From an uncultured Pelagibacteraceae bacterium (lineage in GTDB: Bacteria > Pseudomonadota > Alphaproteobacteria > Pelagibacterales > Pelagibacteraceae), in NCBI GenBank assembly GCA_902540275.1, contig CACBMB010000003.1, positions 87,127 to 151,126 on the forward strand: a DNA stretch of 64,000 nt, read 5' to 3'. The notes below the pieces were generated by a model. It did not search any database and was not told where the DNA came from. It was given only the letters and a program-made list of their open reading frames with translations. The translations under genes and the position numbers were made by a program. This document shows, one piece after another, positions 45,098-54,386 of this stretch (positions are counted from its first letter, which is position 1; the number at the start of each line of letters is the position of its first letter).

Positions 45098-45877
45098 ATG
45101 ACTATGGAAATTAATATAAATTGTGATTTGGGTGAAAAATCAAAACATCATTCAAATAAACATGACCCAGATTTATTAGAAATTGTAAATTCAGCAAATG
45201 TAGCGTGTGGCTATCATGCTGGAGATGAAGAAACTATGGATCAAGTTATAAAAATTTCAAAAAAAAATGGTGTAAGTATTGGAGCCCATCCATCTTTTAA
45301 TGATCCAGAAAATTTTGGAAGAGAAAGAATGAATTTAAGTTCTTTTGAAATAACAAAGCTTATTATCGATCAGTATGAAATTCTTCAAAAAATAGCATTA
45401 AAACATGGGGAGAATGTATCTCACATGAAACCACATGGAGCCTTAAATAATATGGCATGTGAGGATATTGAATTGGCCACAATTTTAGCAAAAACAATAA
45501 AAGGGATAAGTAAAGATTTAATATATTTAGTTCCAACTGGATCTAAAATGGAGGAAGCAGCAAAAAAGCTAGATATGAAAATTGCATGTGAAATATTTGC
45601 TGATAGAAATTATGAGGATGATGGAAATTTAGTGTCTAGAAAAAAACCACATGCTTTAATTACAGATCCAAAACAAGCCCAAAAACATGTTTTAAAAATG
45701 GTAAAAACTCAGTCGCTTAATTGTCACAGTGGAAAACAAATACCTTGTGAAATAGACTCTGTATGTATACATGGCGATAATCAGAGTTCTTTAGCTACTG
45801 CTAAATCAATAAAAAATAATTTAGTTGAAAATGGCTTAGAGCTTAAAACATTAAAAGACATGAAAAAATTTATTTAA
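45098..45877 (+). CDS. pxpA: 5-oxoprolinase subunit A (LamB/YcsF family)
   Basis: The catalytic LamB/YcsF-type subunit of 5-oxoprolinase. I-N-C-D-L-G-E, A-N-V-A-C-G-Y-H-A-G-D, I-G-A-H-P-S-F-N-D, H-M-K-P-H-G-A-L-N-N and I-H-G-D-N are the standard motifs. An upstream ATG at 45080 would almost touch the divergent pxpB start, so a start at 45098 or 45104 (M-E-I-N-I-N-C) is more likely. With pxpB and pxpC it allows recovery of glutamate from 5-oxoproline, which can come from glutathione turnover or from glutamine. Confidence 0.9.
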   Translation: MTMEININCDLGEKSKHHSNKHDPDLLEIVNSANVACGYHAGDEETMDQVIKISKKNGVSIGAHPSFNDPENFGRERMNLSSFEITKLIIDQYEILQKIALKHGENVSHMKPHGALNNMACEDIELATILAKTIKGISKDLIYLVPTGSKMEEAAKKLDMKIACEIFADRNYEDDGNLVSRKKPHALITDPKQAQKHVLKMVKTQSLNCHSGKQIPCEIDSVCIHGDNQSSLATAKSIKNNLVENGLELKTLKDMKKFI

Positions 45878-45878
45878 T

Positions 45879-46370
45879 ATGAAAAAAAAATTAATTATTA
45901 CTTTATTTATAACATTATTTTTAAATGGAAACGTGCTTGCTGCTGGAGGAGCTTCAGGTGGAGATGGAGACTCAAAGTCAAAGTATGATCAAGCAGTTAA
46001 ATTAATTAAATCTGCAAAAAAAAATGAAAAAAAAGGAAAAAATGATAAAGCTCAATCAAAGTATGAAAAAGCATTTAAACTTTTGGTTAAATCAAACAAA
46101 GAAAAGCCAAATAAAGCAGACACTCTTAATTACTTAGGTTTTACATCAAGAAAACTTGGAGATTTTAAAAATGGGGAAAAATATTATCTTCAAGGATTAG
46201 CAATCGATCCTAAGCATACTGGTATCAACGAATATTTAGGTGAATTATATGTGGCAACGAATAGACATAATCTTGCAATTGAAAGATTAGAAGTTTTGAA
46301 GGGATGCAATTGTGAAGAATATGATGAACTTAAAGCAATAATTGCAGGTGAAAAAATTTCTAAATATTAA
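45879..46370 (+). CDS. Secreted TPR-repeat protein
   Basis: A 163 aa protein with an N-terminal signal peptide ending near A-L-A-A-G-like residues (hydrophobic core I-T-L-F-I-T-L-F-L). It is followed by a glycine-rich then lysine-rich region and about three TPR units: A-D-T-L-N-Y-L-G-F-T-S-R-K-L-G-D, G-E-K-Y-Y-L-Q-G-L-A-I-D-P, and I-N-E-Y-L-G-E-L-Y. Two cysteines (C-N-C) lie near the end. It starts 1 base after pxpA and converges with dctM, sharing 4 bases. Probably periplasmic. Partner and function unknown. Confidence 0.75.
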   Translation: MKKKLIITLFITLFLNGNVLAAGGASGGDGDSKSKYDQAVKLIKSAKKNEKKGKNDKAQSKYEKAFKLLVKSNKEKPNKADTLNYLGFTSRKLGDFKNGEKYYLQGLAIDPKHTGINEYLGELYVATNRHNLAIERLEVLKGCNCEEYDELKAIIAGEKISKY

Positions 46371-47677
46371 TTAATATTTTTTACCATTTGCTCAGGCATC
46401 CATAGTGCAATTTCTGGGAAAATTACAACAAGTATCACTGCTAAAACCATTAACATAAATAAAGGAAAAGCACTTTTTGCTATATATCCCATATCTTTAT
46501 TTGCCATACCTTGAAGAACAAATAGATTAAATCCTACTGGAGGTGTAATCTGTGCCATCTCAACTACAATAACCAAAAAAATTCCAAACCAAATCATGTC
46601 AAATCCGGCTTGTCTTATCATTGGTTCTATAATTGCCATTGTTAATACTACAGCTGATATTCCATCAAGAAACATTCCTAAAATAATATAAAAAATCATT
46701 AATACAAAAATTAAAACATAAGGTGATAGATCCATATTTTGAATCCATATTGCTAAATTTCTAGGTAAGCCAGTAAAGCCCATCGCTAATGATAAAAATG
46801 TTGAGCCAGCTAATATAAATGCAATCATACAAGATGTTTTTGTTGCACCTAATAAAGAAGATTTAAAAGTTTCTAAAGTTAAACTTTTTTGAAAATATGA
46901 CAAAATCAAAGCTCCTACTACACCCAAAGAAGCTGCTTCTGTAGCAGTTGCTATTCCAGTATATATTGATCCTATAACCCCCAAAATCAATAGTATTACC
47001 GGCAAAAGTTGTTTGGACCTTTTTACTTTTTCAAAAAATGAGTATTCTTCTAAAATTTTTGGCATGTCTTTTTTATTAATCAATGACCAAATAATTACAT
47101 ATGACATAAATATTAAAGCAATCATTATTCCCGGAATAATTCCTGCAATAAATAATTTTGCAATAGACTCCTGTACTGCAACTCCATAAATTATTAAGAT
47201 AATTGACGGTGGAATTAGTAAACCTAAAGTGCCAGAACCTGCCAAACTACCTAATAAAATTTTTTCTGGATAATTTCTCTTTCTTAATTCTGGAATAGAC
47301 ATTTTACCTACTGTTGCGACTGTTGCTGCAGAAGATCCTGAAATAGCCGCAAACAATGCACAACCTACAACATTTACATGAATTAACCCACCAGGTAGTT
47401 TTTGCATCCAGGGAGATAAACCTTTAAACAAATTTTCAGATAGTTTTGTTCTAAACAATATTTCTCCCATCCATACAAATAATGGTAATGCCGTTAAGGT
47501 CCATGATGAAGATGTGCCCCAAATTGTAGTTGCCATTGCATCACCAACTGGCCTAGAGGTAAATAACATCATTCCAATTGCAGATACACCAATCATACTT
47601 ACTGCAACCCAAATACCTGAGCCTAAAAAGAAAAGCAAAACGCTTATAAAAAATATAGTTAAAAGTATCTCAGCCAT
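46367..47677 (-). CDS. dctM: TRAP transporter large permease
   Basis: The 436 aa large membrane subunit of a tripartite ATP-independent periplasmic transporter, with twelve helices. Motifs such as M-G-E-I-L-F-R-T-K-L, G-S-S-A-A-T-V-A-T-V-G, G-L-L-I-P-P-S-I and Q-I-T-P-P-V-G-F-N-L-F-V are typical of DctM. It acts with DctQ and DctP to import a carboxylate or similar solute with sodium. It is separated from dctQ by no gap (TAA then ATG). Confidence 0.92.
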   Translation of the reverse strand: MAEILLTIFFISVLLFFLGSGIWVAVSMIGVSAIGMMLFTSRPVGDAMATTIWGTSSSWTLTALPLFVWMGEILFRTKLSENLFKGLSPWMQKLPGGLIHVNVVGCALFAAISGSSAATVATVGKMSIPELRKRNYPEKILLGSLAGSGTLGLLIPPSIILIIYGVAVQESIAKLFIAGIIPGIMIALIFMSYVIIWSLINKKDMPKILEEYSFFEKVKRSKQLLPVILLILGVIGSIYTGIATATEAASLGVVGALILSYFQKSLTLETFKSSLLGATKTSCMIAFILAGSTFLSLAMGFTGLPRNLAIWIQNMDLSPYVLIFVLMIFYIILGMFLDGISAVVLTMAIIEPMIRQAGFDMIWFGIFLVIVVEMAQITPPVGFNLFVLQGMANKDMGYIAKSAFPLFMLMVLAVILVVIFPEIALWMPEQMVKNIN

Positions 47678-48160
47678 TTAATTTTCTCTAATCTTTAAAA
47701 TTAATTGATGAAAAACACTTATAAAAAATATTGTTGATCCAATAGCTACACTAGTTTGTGGTATCCAAATTAAAATTTCATCAGCACCTTCGCTTCTCTC
47801 TTGAAATTTATATGAAATTATTAACATTTTGATAAAATAGAAAGCCAAATAACCAGAAAAAAAACTAGCTATAATTAAACACCATGTCTCTACTATTTTC
47901 TTTTTAAAACCAGATAACTTTTCCAAAAAAAGAGTAATTCTTATGTGCCCACCTTCAACAAATGTATACGCTAAAGCAAAAAAAGATGCTGAAGCCATAC
48001 AGTATCCTGAGTATTCTGCTAAACCTCTTATATAAAAACCAAATATTCTTGATGAAATTCCGATTAAGATAAAAACTGCTACAAAAATTAAAAATGTTGC
48101 AGCGATATAACCAGAGAGCCTATAAATTTTATTTAAATTTTTATCTAAAAACTGAAACAT
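47678..48160 (-). CDS. dctQ: TRAP transporter small permease
   Basis: The 160 aa four-helix small subunit of the TRAP transporter. The helix pattern and the R-G-L-A-E-Y-S-G-Y and F-V-E-G-G-H-I-R-I-T-L-F (G-x-H-I-R) segment are diagnostic. It lies between dctP and dctM. The 11-bp hairpin at 48167-48196 ends 6 bases before its ATG, which leaves no room for a free Shine-Dalgarno sequence and probably lowers its translation. Confidence 0.9.
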   Translation of the reverse strand: MFQFLDKNLNKIYRLSGYIAATFLIFVAVFILIGISSRIFGFYIRGLAEYSGYCMASASFFALAYTFVEGGHIRITLFLEKLSGFKKKIVETWCLIIASFFSGYLAFYFIKMLIISYKFQERSEGADEILIWIPQTSVAIGSTIFFISVFHQLILKIREN

Positions 48161-48166
48161 AATGAT

Positions 48167-48196
48167 TTAAGGCCACTCTAATTAAAGTGGCCTTAA
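48167..48196 (-). promoter_or_regulatory. Hairpin between dctP and dctQ
   Basis: An 11-bp perfect inverted repeat (TTAAGGCCACT at 48167-48177, AGTGGCCTTAA at 48186-48196) with an 8-base loop. On the minus strand it follows the dctP stop by 11 bases and ends 6 bases before the dctQ start. No T-run follows, so it is better seen as an mRNA-stabilising or translation-reducing element than a full terminator. Such hairpins allow more binding protein than permease to be made. Confidence 0.75.
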
Positions 48197-48207
48197 TAGT
48201 GATTTAA

Positions 48208-49179
48208 TTATTTGTAAGCTGATAAAACAGCAGCACCTCTTGATCCTGCTTTTTGAGACCATTCCTTAGCCATAGTCTCTCCAACTTTTTCAAAATGAGA
48301 TTGTAAAGATGCATTAACTTTTCCAACTACCATTCCAGCATCAGCTAGAGCTTTCTTATCTCCAACATTTCCTTGTTTTGATAATTGCCAACCTTTTCTT
48401 TCAGCTAAAGCTGCTTGATTCATTACTAGATCTTGAGTTGCTTTATCTAATTTATTCCAAGCATCTTTATTTACAATAATCATATTTTTTGGAAACCATG
48501 CTGCTATATCATAAAAGTATTTAACCCCATTTTCCCAAATTTTAGAATTTTTTCCAGTAGTTGGAGATGTGATCATACTTTCAACAGCTCCTGTAGAAAA
48601 TGCCTGACTTATTTCAGCAGCTTCTATTTTTGTTGGTGCCATTCCAGTTAATTCGGCAATTCTAATTGTTGCAGAGTTGTAAGCTCTAAACTTTAAACCT
48701 TTAAGATCATCAACAGAATTAATTTCCTTTTTACTGTACAAACCTTGTGCTGGCCATGGTACAGCGTATAAAAAAACTAAACCTTTCTCATCTAATCCTT
48801 TTATTATCTCAGCTTTTGAAGCTTTGTATAATTTCATAGCATCAGCATAAGATGTTGCAAGGAATGGCTGAGAGTCTACTTCTAGTAATGGATCTTCCTT
48901 ACCTAAAGCTGACATAAATCTTTCACCAATCTGAGCTTGTCCAGTTCTTACGGCTCTAAAAATTTCCCCACCTTTAAACAATGAACCTCCAGGATGAGTA
49001 ACAATCGTTAACTTTCCTCCACTTTTTTCAGTTACATTTTTTGCAAACTCAGCTGCATTCGCAGAATGAAAATTACCTGCTCCATAAGCAAGAGCCATAT
49101 CCCATTTTTCTGCATTTGCTACGCTAATTGACAAAATTATTGAAACTAAAATAGTAAATAAATATTTTATAAACTTCAT
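48208..49179 (-). CDS. dctP: TRAP transporter periplasmic substrate-binding protein
   Basis: A 323 aa binding protein with a signal peptide (cleavage after S-V-A-N-A, before E-K-W-D-M). DctP features include G-G-E-I-F-R-A-V-R-T-G, G-L-K-F-R-A-Y-N-S-A-T (the conserved ligand arginine region) and W-E-N-G-V-K-Y-F. Ligand unknown. It has a GGAGG ribosome binding site 4 bases before the ATG, the strongest in the window, fitting a very abundant protein. A hairpin downstream separates it from the permease genes. Confidence 0.92.
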   Translation of the reverse strand: MKFIKYLFTILVSIILSISVANAEKWDMALAYGAGNFHSANAAEFAKNVTEKSGGKLTIVTHPGGSLFKGGEIFRAVRTGQAQIGERFMSALGKEDPLLEVDSQPFLATSYADAMKLYKASKAEIIKGLDEKGLVFLYAVPWPAQGLYSKKEINSVDDLKGLKFRAYNSATIRIAELTGMAPTKIEAAEISQAFSTGAVESMITSPTTGKNSKIWENGVKYFYDIAAWFPKNMIIVNKDAWNKLDKATQDLVMNQAALAERKGWQLSKQGNVGDKKALADAGMVVGKVNASLQSHFEKVGETMAKEWSQKAGSRGAAVLSAYK

Positions 49180-49183
49180 TTAT

Positions 49184-49188
49184 CCTCC
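49184..49188 (-). promoter_or_regulatory. Consensus Shine-Dalgarno (GGAGG) of dctP
   Basis: The minus strand reads A-T-G-G-A-G-G-A-T-A-A directly before the dctP ATG. Most starts in this window have only weak purine stretches, so this site stands out and decides the start. Confidence 0.8.
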
Positions 49189-49294
49189 ATTTTTTTTAAA
49201 ACCATTTCATTATGTATTAAAAAAATTATCAATAAAAAAAATAATACTACTTTTAATTGAATTATTATAAAAAATTAAATAGTATGTTGCTACT

Positions 49295-49906
49295 TTGTTA
49301 CAAGAATTAATCATATTAGCACAAATTATATTCATCACAATTATCTTAACAGCAGATAATGCGATTATCATTGGTGTCATTTCAGCTAATTTCATTCCAA
49401 AAAATAAAAGGCAAATAATTTTATGGGGTGTCTCTGGTGCTCTAGTTTTTAAAATTATATTTGCAATTTTTGCTACTTATTTATTTGAATTCTACTTTGT
49501 AAAAATATTAGGTGGTCTACTTTTAATTTGGATAGTAAATGATTTGAGGAAAGATCTTTTTGAAATTAAAAAAATTAAATCTCCCACAAAAAAATCAAAA
49601 GAACCATCTTTCATAGAAAGTGTTTTTAAAGTTTTATTTGCTGACATAATGATTAGTTTTGATAACGTGATTGGAGTAGTGGCGGCATCAAAAGGAAATT
49701 TTGGTTTTATGATTTTTGGACTTGTTCTTTCTGTCGTTCTTACAGGAGCTTTAGCAACATATCTTGCAAACTATATACAAAAACATTTATGGATTGTTTA
49801 CATTGGTTTAGTTTTTATTTTACTTGTTGCAATTCAGCTTGTAATTGGTGGTTTAGTAGATTTAGAAATTCTATCAATCAACGAGCAATTTAAAAAATAT
49901 TTCTAA
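49295..49906 (+). CDS. TerC/YjbE-family integral membrane protein
   Basis: A 203 aa membrane protein with about six or seven helices. The TerC signature of charged residues inside helices is seen in T-I-I-L-T-A-D-N-A-I-I-I-G and F-D-N-V-I-G-V-V-A-A. Members are linked to metal (for example Mn2+) export and to tellurite resistance. The start must be TTG at 49295: the only nearby ATG (49284) is out of frame, an in-frame stop lies at 49280-49282, and the first helix needs these residues. It converges with panB, sharing 4 bases. Confidence 0.85.
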   Translation: MLQELIILAQIIFITIILTADNAIIIGVISANFIPKNKRQIILWGVSGALVFKIIFAIFATYLFEFYFVKILGGLLLIWIVNDLRKDLFEIKKIKSPTKKSKEPSFIESVFKVLFADIMISFDNVIGVVAASKGNFGFMIFGLVLSVVLTGALATYLANYIQKHLWIVYIGLVFILLVAIQLVIGGLVDLEILSINEQFKKYF

Positions 49907-50676
49907 TAAGAATGTTTTTTTGTTGGATATCTTTTTGATCTAACTTCAAAAGCAAATTTTTTTAATCCTGAGTTAATATATTTCTTTACATTCAAAAATT
50001 TTTTTACAAATTTTATATTTGTATGATTTAAACCAATTAAATCATCTGTCACAAGAACTTGACCATCACAATGAACAGAAGATCCAATTCCAATTGTGGG
50101 AATTTTTAAATCTTTTGTAATTTGTTTTGCTATTGGTGTTTTAACACACTCTAGAACAATTGCAAAAACTCCAGTCTTTTGAAGTAACAAAGCATCACTC
50201 ATAAGTTGTTTTATTTCTTGAGTAGTTTTTCCTTTAGATTTAAATTTTCCTTTCACAGATTGAGGAAGCAAACCTAGATGACCTAGCACTGGAATCTTAT
50301 TCTTAATCAAAAATTCAACTTGCTTAATAATTTTTTTTCCTCCTTCTAACTTAACAGCATCACATTTTGTTTCTTTAAATATTTTTTTTGCATTTTTTAA
50401 CGCTATATTTCTTGTAGTATAAGTTTTAAATGGCATATCAACTACCATAAGACTTTTTTTTACTCCCAATCTCACACTCTTAGAATGATTTATCATTTCA
50501 GTTAAAGTAACTTTTCTTGTAGATGAATAATTATATAGAACTGAACCTAACGAGTCTCCAACTAAGGTAATATCAACATATTTATCAATTTCCTCAGAAA
50601 TATTTTTTGAGTAAGCTGTTAAACAAACAATTTTAGATTTATTTTTTTTATTAAGAATTTTTCTTATTTTACTCAT
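49903..50676 (-). CDS. panB: 3-methyl-2-oxobutanoate hydroxymethyltransferase
   Basis: First committed step of pantothenate synthesis: methylene-THF plus ketoisovalerate to ketopantoate. The TIM-barrel protein (257 aa) has L-T-A-Y-S near residue 19, [27 protein letters not shown] and [15 protein letters not shown]. It shares ATGA with the guaA stop. Its use of 5,10-methylene-THF connects it to the glycine cleavage system. Confidence 0.94.
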   Translation of the reverse strand: MSKIRKILNKKNKSKIVCLTAYSKNISEEIDKYVDITLVGDSLGSVLYNYSSTRKVTLTEMINHSKSVRLGVKKSLMVVDMPFKTYTTRNIALKNAKKIFKETKCDAVKLEGGKKIIKQVEFLIKNKIPVLGHLGLLPQSVKGKFKSKGKTTQEIKQLMSDALLLQKTGVFAIVLECVKTPIAKQITKDLKIPTIGIGSSVHCDGQVLVTDDLIGLNHTNIKFVKKFLNVKKYINSGLKKFAFEVRSKRYPTKKHSY

Positions 50677-52235
50677 TCTAATTCAATTGTACTTGGTGGT
50701 TTAGATGTAACATCATAAACTACTCTATTTATTCCTCTAATACTATTTACAATTTTATTTGAAATCATTTGAATAAATGGTTTTTTAAATTCATAAAAAT
50801 CTGCAGTCATACCATCTTCTGATGTAATAGCTCGCAATAAGCATAAATATTCATAGGTTCGATTGTCTCCCATTACTCCAACAGTTTTTACAGGAAGTAA
50901 TGCTGCATAGGCTTGCCAAATTTTATTGTAAAGACCATAATCTTTTAATGCTTTAATAAAATAATAATCAGCTTCTTTTAGAATTTTAATCTTTTCATGT
51001 GTGATTAATCCTGGCATTCTAATAGCTAAACCTGGACCCGGAAATGGATGTCTATTTATTATCTCTTTATTTAAATTAAGCTCTAAACCCAATTTTCTTA
51101 CCTCATCTTTAAATAAAAGCTTTAGAGGTTCAATCAACTTTAGCTTCATTTTTTTTGGAAGACCTCCAACATTGTGGTGTGATTTAATTTTAGAAGTTTC
51201 ACTGCCTGTAACTGACTTGCTTTCAATTAAATCTGGATAAAGAGTTCCTTGCGCTAAAAATTTTACATTTTTAATCTTTTTTGCATAACGCTCAAATATA
51301 TTTATAAAAAGTCTACCTATAATTTTTCTTTTTTTTTCTGGGTCTGAAATTTTTTTTAATTTTCTAATAAATTCTTTTTCAGCATTGACATAGATTAAAT
51401 TTATTTTTAATTTCTTTTTAAAAGTTGCTAAAACTTGTTTTTCCTCATTTTTTCTTAAAAGACCTGTATTGACAAAAATACAATACAATTTTTTTCCAAT
51501 TGCTTTGTTTAATAATTGCGCAACCACGCTACTATCTACACCTCCTGATAAAGCACAAATTACCTTATTTGCACCAACTTGATTTTTAACTTCTCTAATT
51601 AATTTTATTTTTTGATTTTTTACTGACCAATTTTTTTTAATCTTACAAATTAAAAAAATAAAATTACTTATGATGATCTTTCCTTTTTCTGTATGAGTTA
51701 CTTCAGGATGAAATTGTACTCCATAAAATTTTTTATATTCATTTTCAACTATAGCATATTTTGAATTTTGGCTCGATGCTACAACTCTAAAATTTTTCGG
51801 TAATTTTGAAACTTGGTCAGCATGACTCATCCATACTTTTGCAAACTTTTTATTTTTAAAAAATTTTTTAATTAAAAGACTGTCATTTTTTTTATAAATA
51901 TTTGCTAATCCAAACTCTCGATGCTTAGATTTTTTTACTCTTCCCCCGTTTATTTTTGAAAGAATCTGATGTCCAAAACAAATACCAAGAACAGGAATTT
52001 CATTTTGAATTATTTTTTTATCAAATGAATATTTATTTATTTCATTAACATTGAGTGGACCACCTGACAAAATTATACCTTTTATAGATTTGTTTATATC
52101 TTTTATTTTGATCTTTTTGTGACTAATTATTTCCGAAAAAACTCCAAGCTCTCTTATTCTTCTTGCTATTAATTGTGTAAATTGTGATCCAAAATCTATT
52201 ATTAGGATCTTGTTTAAACTTAAATCAAGACTCAT
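50673..52235 (-). CDS. guaA: GMP synthase (glutamine-hydrolysing)
   Basis: Converts XMP to GMP. N-terminal class I amidotransferase with nucleophile Cys86 in G-I-C-F-G-H-Q and the H176/E178 pair in F-H-P-E-V. The ATP pyrophosphatase domain has the P-loop S-G-G-V-D-S-S at 230-236. The C-terminal dimerisation domain ends with the conserved P-P-S-T-I-E-L-E (I-E-W-E in E. coli). Length 520 aa is standard. It is separated from guaB by a small TPR gene. Confidence 0.96.
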   Translation of the reverse strand: MSLDLSLNKILIIDFGSQFTQLIARRIRELGVFSEIISHKKIKIKDINKSIKGIILSGGPLNVNEINKYSFDKKIIQNEIPVLGICFGHQILSKINGGRVKKSKHREFGLANIYKKNDSLLIKKFFKNKKFAKVWMSHADQVSKLPKNFRVVASSQNSKYAIVENEYKKFYGVQFHPEVTHTEKGKIIISNFIFLICKIKKNWSVKNQKIKLIREVKNQVGANKVICALSGGVDSSVVAQLLNKAIGKKLYCIFVNTGLLRKNEEKQVLATFKKKLKINLIYVNAEKEFIRKLKKISDPEKKRKIIGRLFINIFERYAKKIKNVKFLAQGTLYPDLIESKSVTGSETSKIKSHHNVGGLPKKMKLKLIEPLKLLFKDEVRKLGLELNLNKEIINRHPFPGPGLAIRMPGLITHEKIKILKEADYYFIKALKDYGLYNKIWQAYAALLPVKTVGVMGDNRTYEYLCLLRAITSEDGMTADFYEFKKPFIQMISNKIVNSIRGINRVVYDVTSKPPSTIELE

Positions 52236-52662
52236 TTTTTGGTTCTATATTCGCAAGTGTCTCTAATATCTCTTTATTTTCTTTGCATAATTTTTTGCAA
52301 ACCTCTGTAAATGTTTTTGATAAATCTTTTACTTTAGAATAATTAGATCTTTTTAAACCTATTTTCATTAACATCAATATTGCTTCTTCGTTTTTTGGCT
52401 CAATCAATAATGTTGCATCTAAATTCTTTTCTTCTTTATCTTGATCTTCTTGATGGTTGTAAATTTTTGCTAAATATAAATATGAGTTTGAGTCTTTTGG
52501 ATTGAAAACAATACTTCTTTCAAACATAAATTTTGCATCATCAAGTTTTTTATCTTTAAAAAGCTCTAAACCTTTTTTAAAAAAATCCTCACTACTAATT
52601 GCATTTGAGGAAATGCCCATTACAAGAAAAAAAGTGAATAAAGTTTTATATATTTTTTTCAT
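52225..52662 (-). CDS. Secreted small TPR protein between guaB and guaA
   Basis: A 145 aa protein with a signal peptide ([14 protein letters not shown], cleavage likely after S-N-A-I-S-S). About two to three TPR-like units follow ([25 protein letters not shown]). I chose the ATG at 52662; the in-frame ATG at 52677 would put five extra residues before the signal and overlap the guaB end. It overlaps guaA by 11 bases. Function unknown; its place inside a guanine nucleotide operon is likely incidental. Confidence 0.7.
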   Translation of the reverse strand: MKKIYKTLFTFFLVMGISSNAISSEDFFKKGLELFKDKKLDDAKFMFERSIVFNPKDSNSYLYLAKIYNHQEDQDKEEKNLDATLLIEPKNEEAILMLMKIGLKRSNYSKVKDLSKTFTEVCKKLCKENKEILETLANIEPKNES

Positions 52663-52666
52663 AATA

Positions 52667-53737
52667 CTAACTTTCATCCTTCACAACATCTACATTATGA
52701 ACCATACTTTCGTAAAATCCTGCTTTAGTAATTTTTACAAATTGTGGTTTTTTTCTTAAATGTTTAATTTGTTTGGATCCTAGATAACCCATCGAAGATC
52801 GCAAACCACCAATAAGTTTAAAAATTACATTGTTAACTTTGCCCTTATATTTTGCAAGACCTTCAACGCCTTCAGGAACATATTTAGATGAATCTTTTTG
52901 TTTTGATTGAAAATACCTATCTGCTGAACCCTTGTTCATTGCTCCCACTGATCCCATGCCCCTAAAACTTTTGAATAATTTTCCATTTTTCTTGATTAAT
53001 TTGCCAGGAGCCTCATCAGTTCCTGCAAATAATGAACCTATCATAACAGCATCTGCACCCGCTGCAAAAGCCTTTGCTAAATCACCTGAATATTTAATAC
53101 CTCCATCAGATATTATTTTGACATTTCTATTTTTAACTCCATTTTTTACATTTAAGACAGCTGTTAATTGAGGGACACCAATTCCTGCAACTAATCTTGT
53201 GGTACATATTGAACCCGGTCCAATCCCAACCTTAATTATATCAACACCCAATTTAGATAAAAATCTTCCTGCTTCAGCAGTAGCAATATTTCCTGCACAA
53301 AGGGCCGTTTTTTTATTTTTTTTATTTTTTATAAACTTAATAATTTCAGAAACTTTTTTCGTATGTCCATGAGCAGTATCTACAACAATCATATTAATAT
53401 TTTCTTTTAAGATTGCTTCTGCTCGTTTAAATTCTTTTGGCCCAGCTCCTACTGCTGCTCCTACTAATACTTTTTGTTTTTTAACTTTTCTAATTTCTTG
53501 TATTTGTTTATCAATATTTAAATTTCGGTGGATTACTCCTATTCCTCCCGCTTTACCAATTTTAATAGCCATTTTGCTCTCAGTAACAGTGTCCATAGCT
53601 GAGGATAATATTGGTATTTTTAGTTTTAGATGTTTTGTAAGTATTATGCTTGTATCAACATCAGACGGTAAAATTTCTGAAAACTTTGGTACTAATGTAA
53701 CGTCATCAAAGGTAAGTGCTTCTTTTATAGGAACCAT
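52667..53737 (-). CDS. guaB: IMP dehydrogenase lacking the CBS (Bateman) domain
   Basis: Oxidises IMP to XMP with NAD+. The 356 aa TIM barrel has [25 protein letters not shown] (catalytic Cys178), R-G-M-G-S-V-G-A-M with the flap D-R-Y-F-Q, and G-G-L-R-S-S-M-G-Y. The normal enzyme is ~490 aa with two CBS repeats inserted after K-V-K-R; here K-V-K-K (85-88) runs straight on to K-V-L-V-G-A-A-V-G (88-97). IMPDH-specific motifs (G-I-G-V-P-Q, V-P-E-G-V-E-G) exclude GMP reductase. Confidence 0.92.
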   Translation of the reverse strand: MVPIKEALTFDDVTLVPKFSEILPSDVDTSIILTKHLKLKIPILSSAMDTVTESKMAIKIGKAGGIGVIHRNLNIDKQIQEIRKVKKQKVLVGAAVGAGPKEFKRAEAILKENINMIVVDTAHGHTKKVSEIIKFIKNKKNKKTALCAGNIATAEAGRFLSKLGVDIIKVGIGPGSICTTRLVAGIGVPQLTAVLNVKNGVKNRNVKIISDGGIKYSGDLAKAFAAGADAVMIGSLFAGTDEAPGKLIKKNGKLFKSFRGMGSVGAMNKGSADRYFQSKQKDSSKYVPEGVEGLAKYKGKVNNVIFKLIGGLRSSMGYLGSKQIKHLRKKPQFVKITKAGFYESMVHNVDVVKDES

Positions 53738-53774
53738 AATCTTTTATATATGATTCCTTTTAAATTTAAAGAGT

Positions 53775-54386
53775 CTATCTAATTTTTTTACAAATAATAA
53801 AATTTTCCTTAGATTCTTTTCGGCTCGATTGAGGTTTAAAAACCCTAACTTCTTTAAAAATCTTTTTTGCAAGTGCGACAATTTCATTAAAAGTTTCTCC
53901 CATAAAAATTTTTGATATAAAAAATCCATTATTTGAAATAACTTCCTTTGAAAAAACTATTGCTTCTTTACATAATTCTCCTGTTTGAATAGAATCTATA
54001 TTTTTTATACCAGTAGTGTTTACAGCCATATCTGACATAACTACGTCAATTTCTTTACTTGTGTAAGATCTAATTTTTTTTTGGATATTCGGATCAGTAA
54101 AATCACCCTTTATTTGAATAGTGCCTTTTATCTCTTCCATTTCTTTTAGATCTATTGAAATTATTTTTCCATTTTTAATAATTTTCGAGACATATTGAGA
54201 CCAACTTCCTGGCGCTGCTCCAATATCCAAAACAATCATACCTCCCTTAAAAATCTTAAATTTTTCGTTGATCTCGATTAATTTATAAGCTGATCTGGCT
54301 CTATAGCCATCTACCTTTGATTTCCGAACATAAATATCTTTACGTTGTTTGTTGACCCAATTTTTTGAAATTTTATTTTTTTTCAA
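53775..54386 (-). CDS. rlmE: 23S rRNA (uridine2552-2'-O)-methyltransferase
   Basis: RlmE (FtsJ/RrmJ) methylates U2552 in the A-loop of 23S rRNA. The 203 aa enzyme has S-A-Y-K-L near residue 33, the SAM motif L-D-I-G-A-A-P-G-S-W-S-Q, D-M-A-V-N-T-T-G, I-S-K-I-F-M-G, and R-K-E-S-K-E near the C terminus, consistent with the K-D-K-E catalytic set. The gene touches the glycosyltransferase-like gene upstream and is 37 bases from guaB. Confidence 0.92.
   Translation of the reverse strand: MKKNKISKNWVNKQRKDIYVRKSKVDGYRARSAYKLIEINEKFKIFKGGMIVLDIGAAPGSWSQYVSKIIKNGKIISIDLKEMEEIKGTIQIKGDFTDPNIQKKIRSYTSKEIDVVMSDMAVNTTGIKNIDSIQTGELCKEAIVFSKEVISNNGFFISKIFMGETFNEIVALAKKIFKEVRVFKPQSSRKESKENFIICKKIR

Noticed and set aside
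49180..49294. tRNA or small RNA in the 115-base gap between dctP and the TerC gene
   Set aside because: Almost only A and T, no cloverleaf or stable stem; it probably holds the dctP promoter.
52667..53737. GMP reductase (guaC) instead of IMP dehydrogenase
   Set aside because: The short length fits GuaC, but the I-C-T-T-R-x-x-x-G-I-G-V-P-Q and flap motifs are those of IMPDH and the gene lies with guaA.
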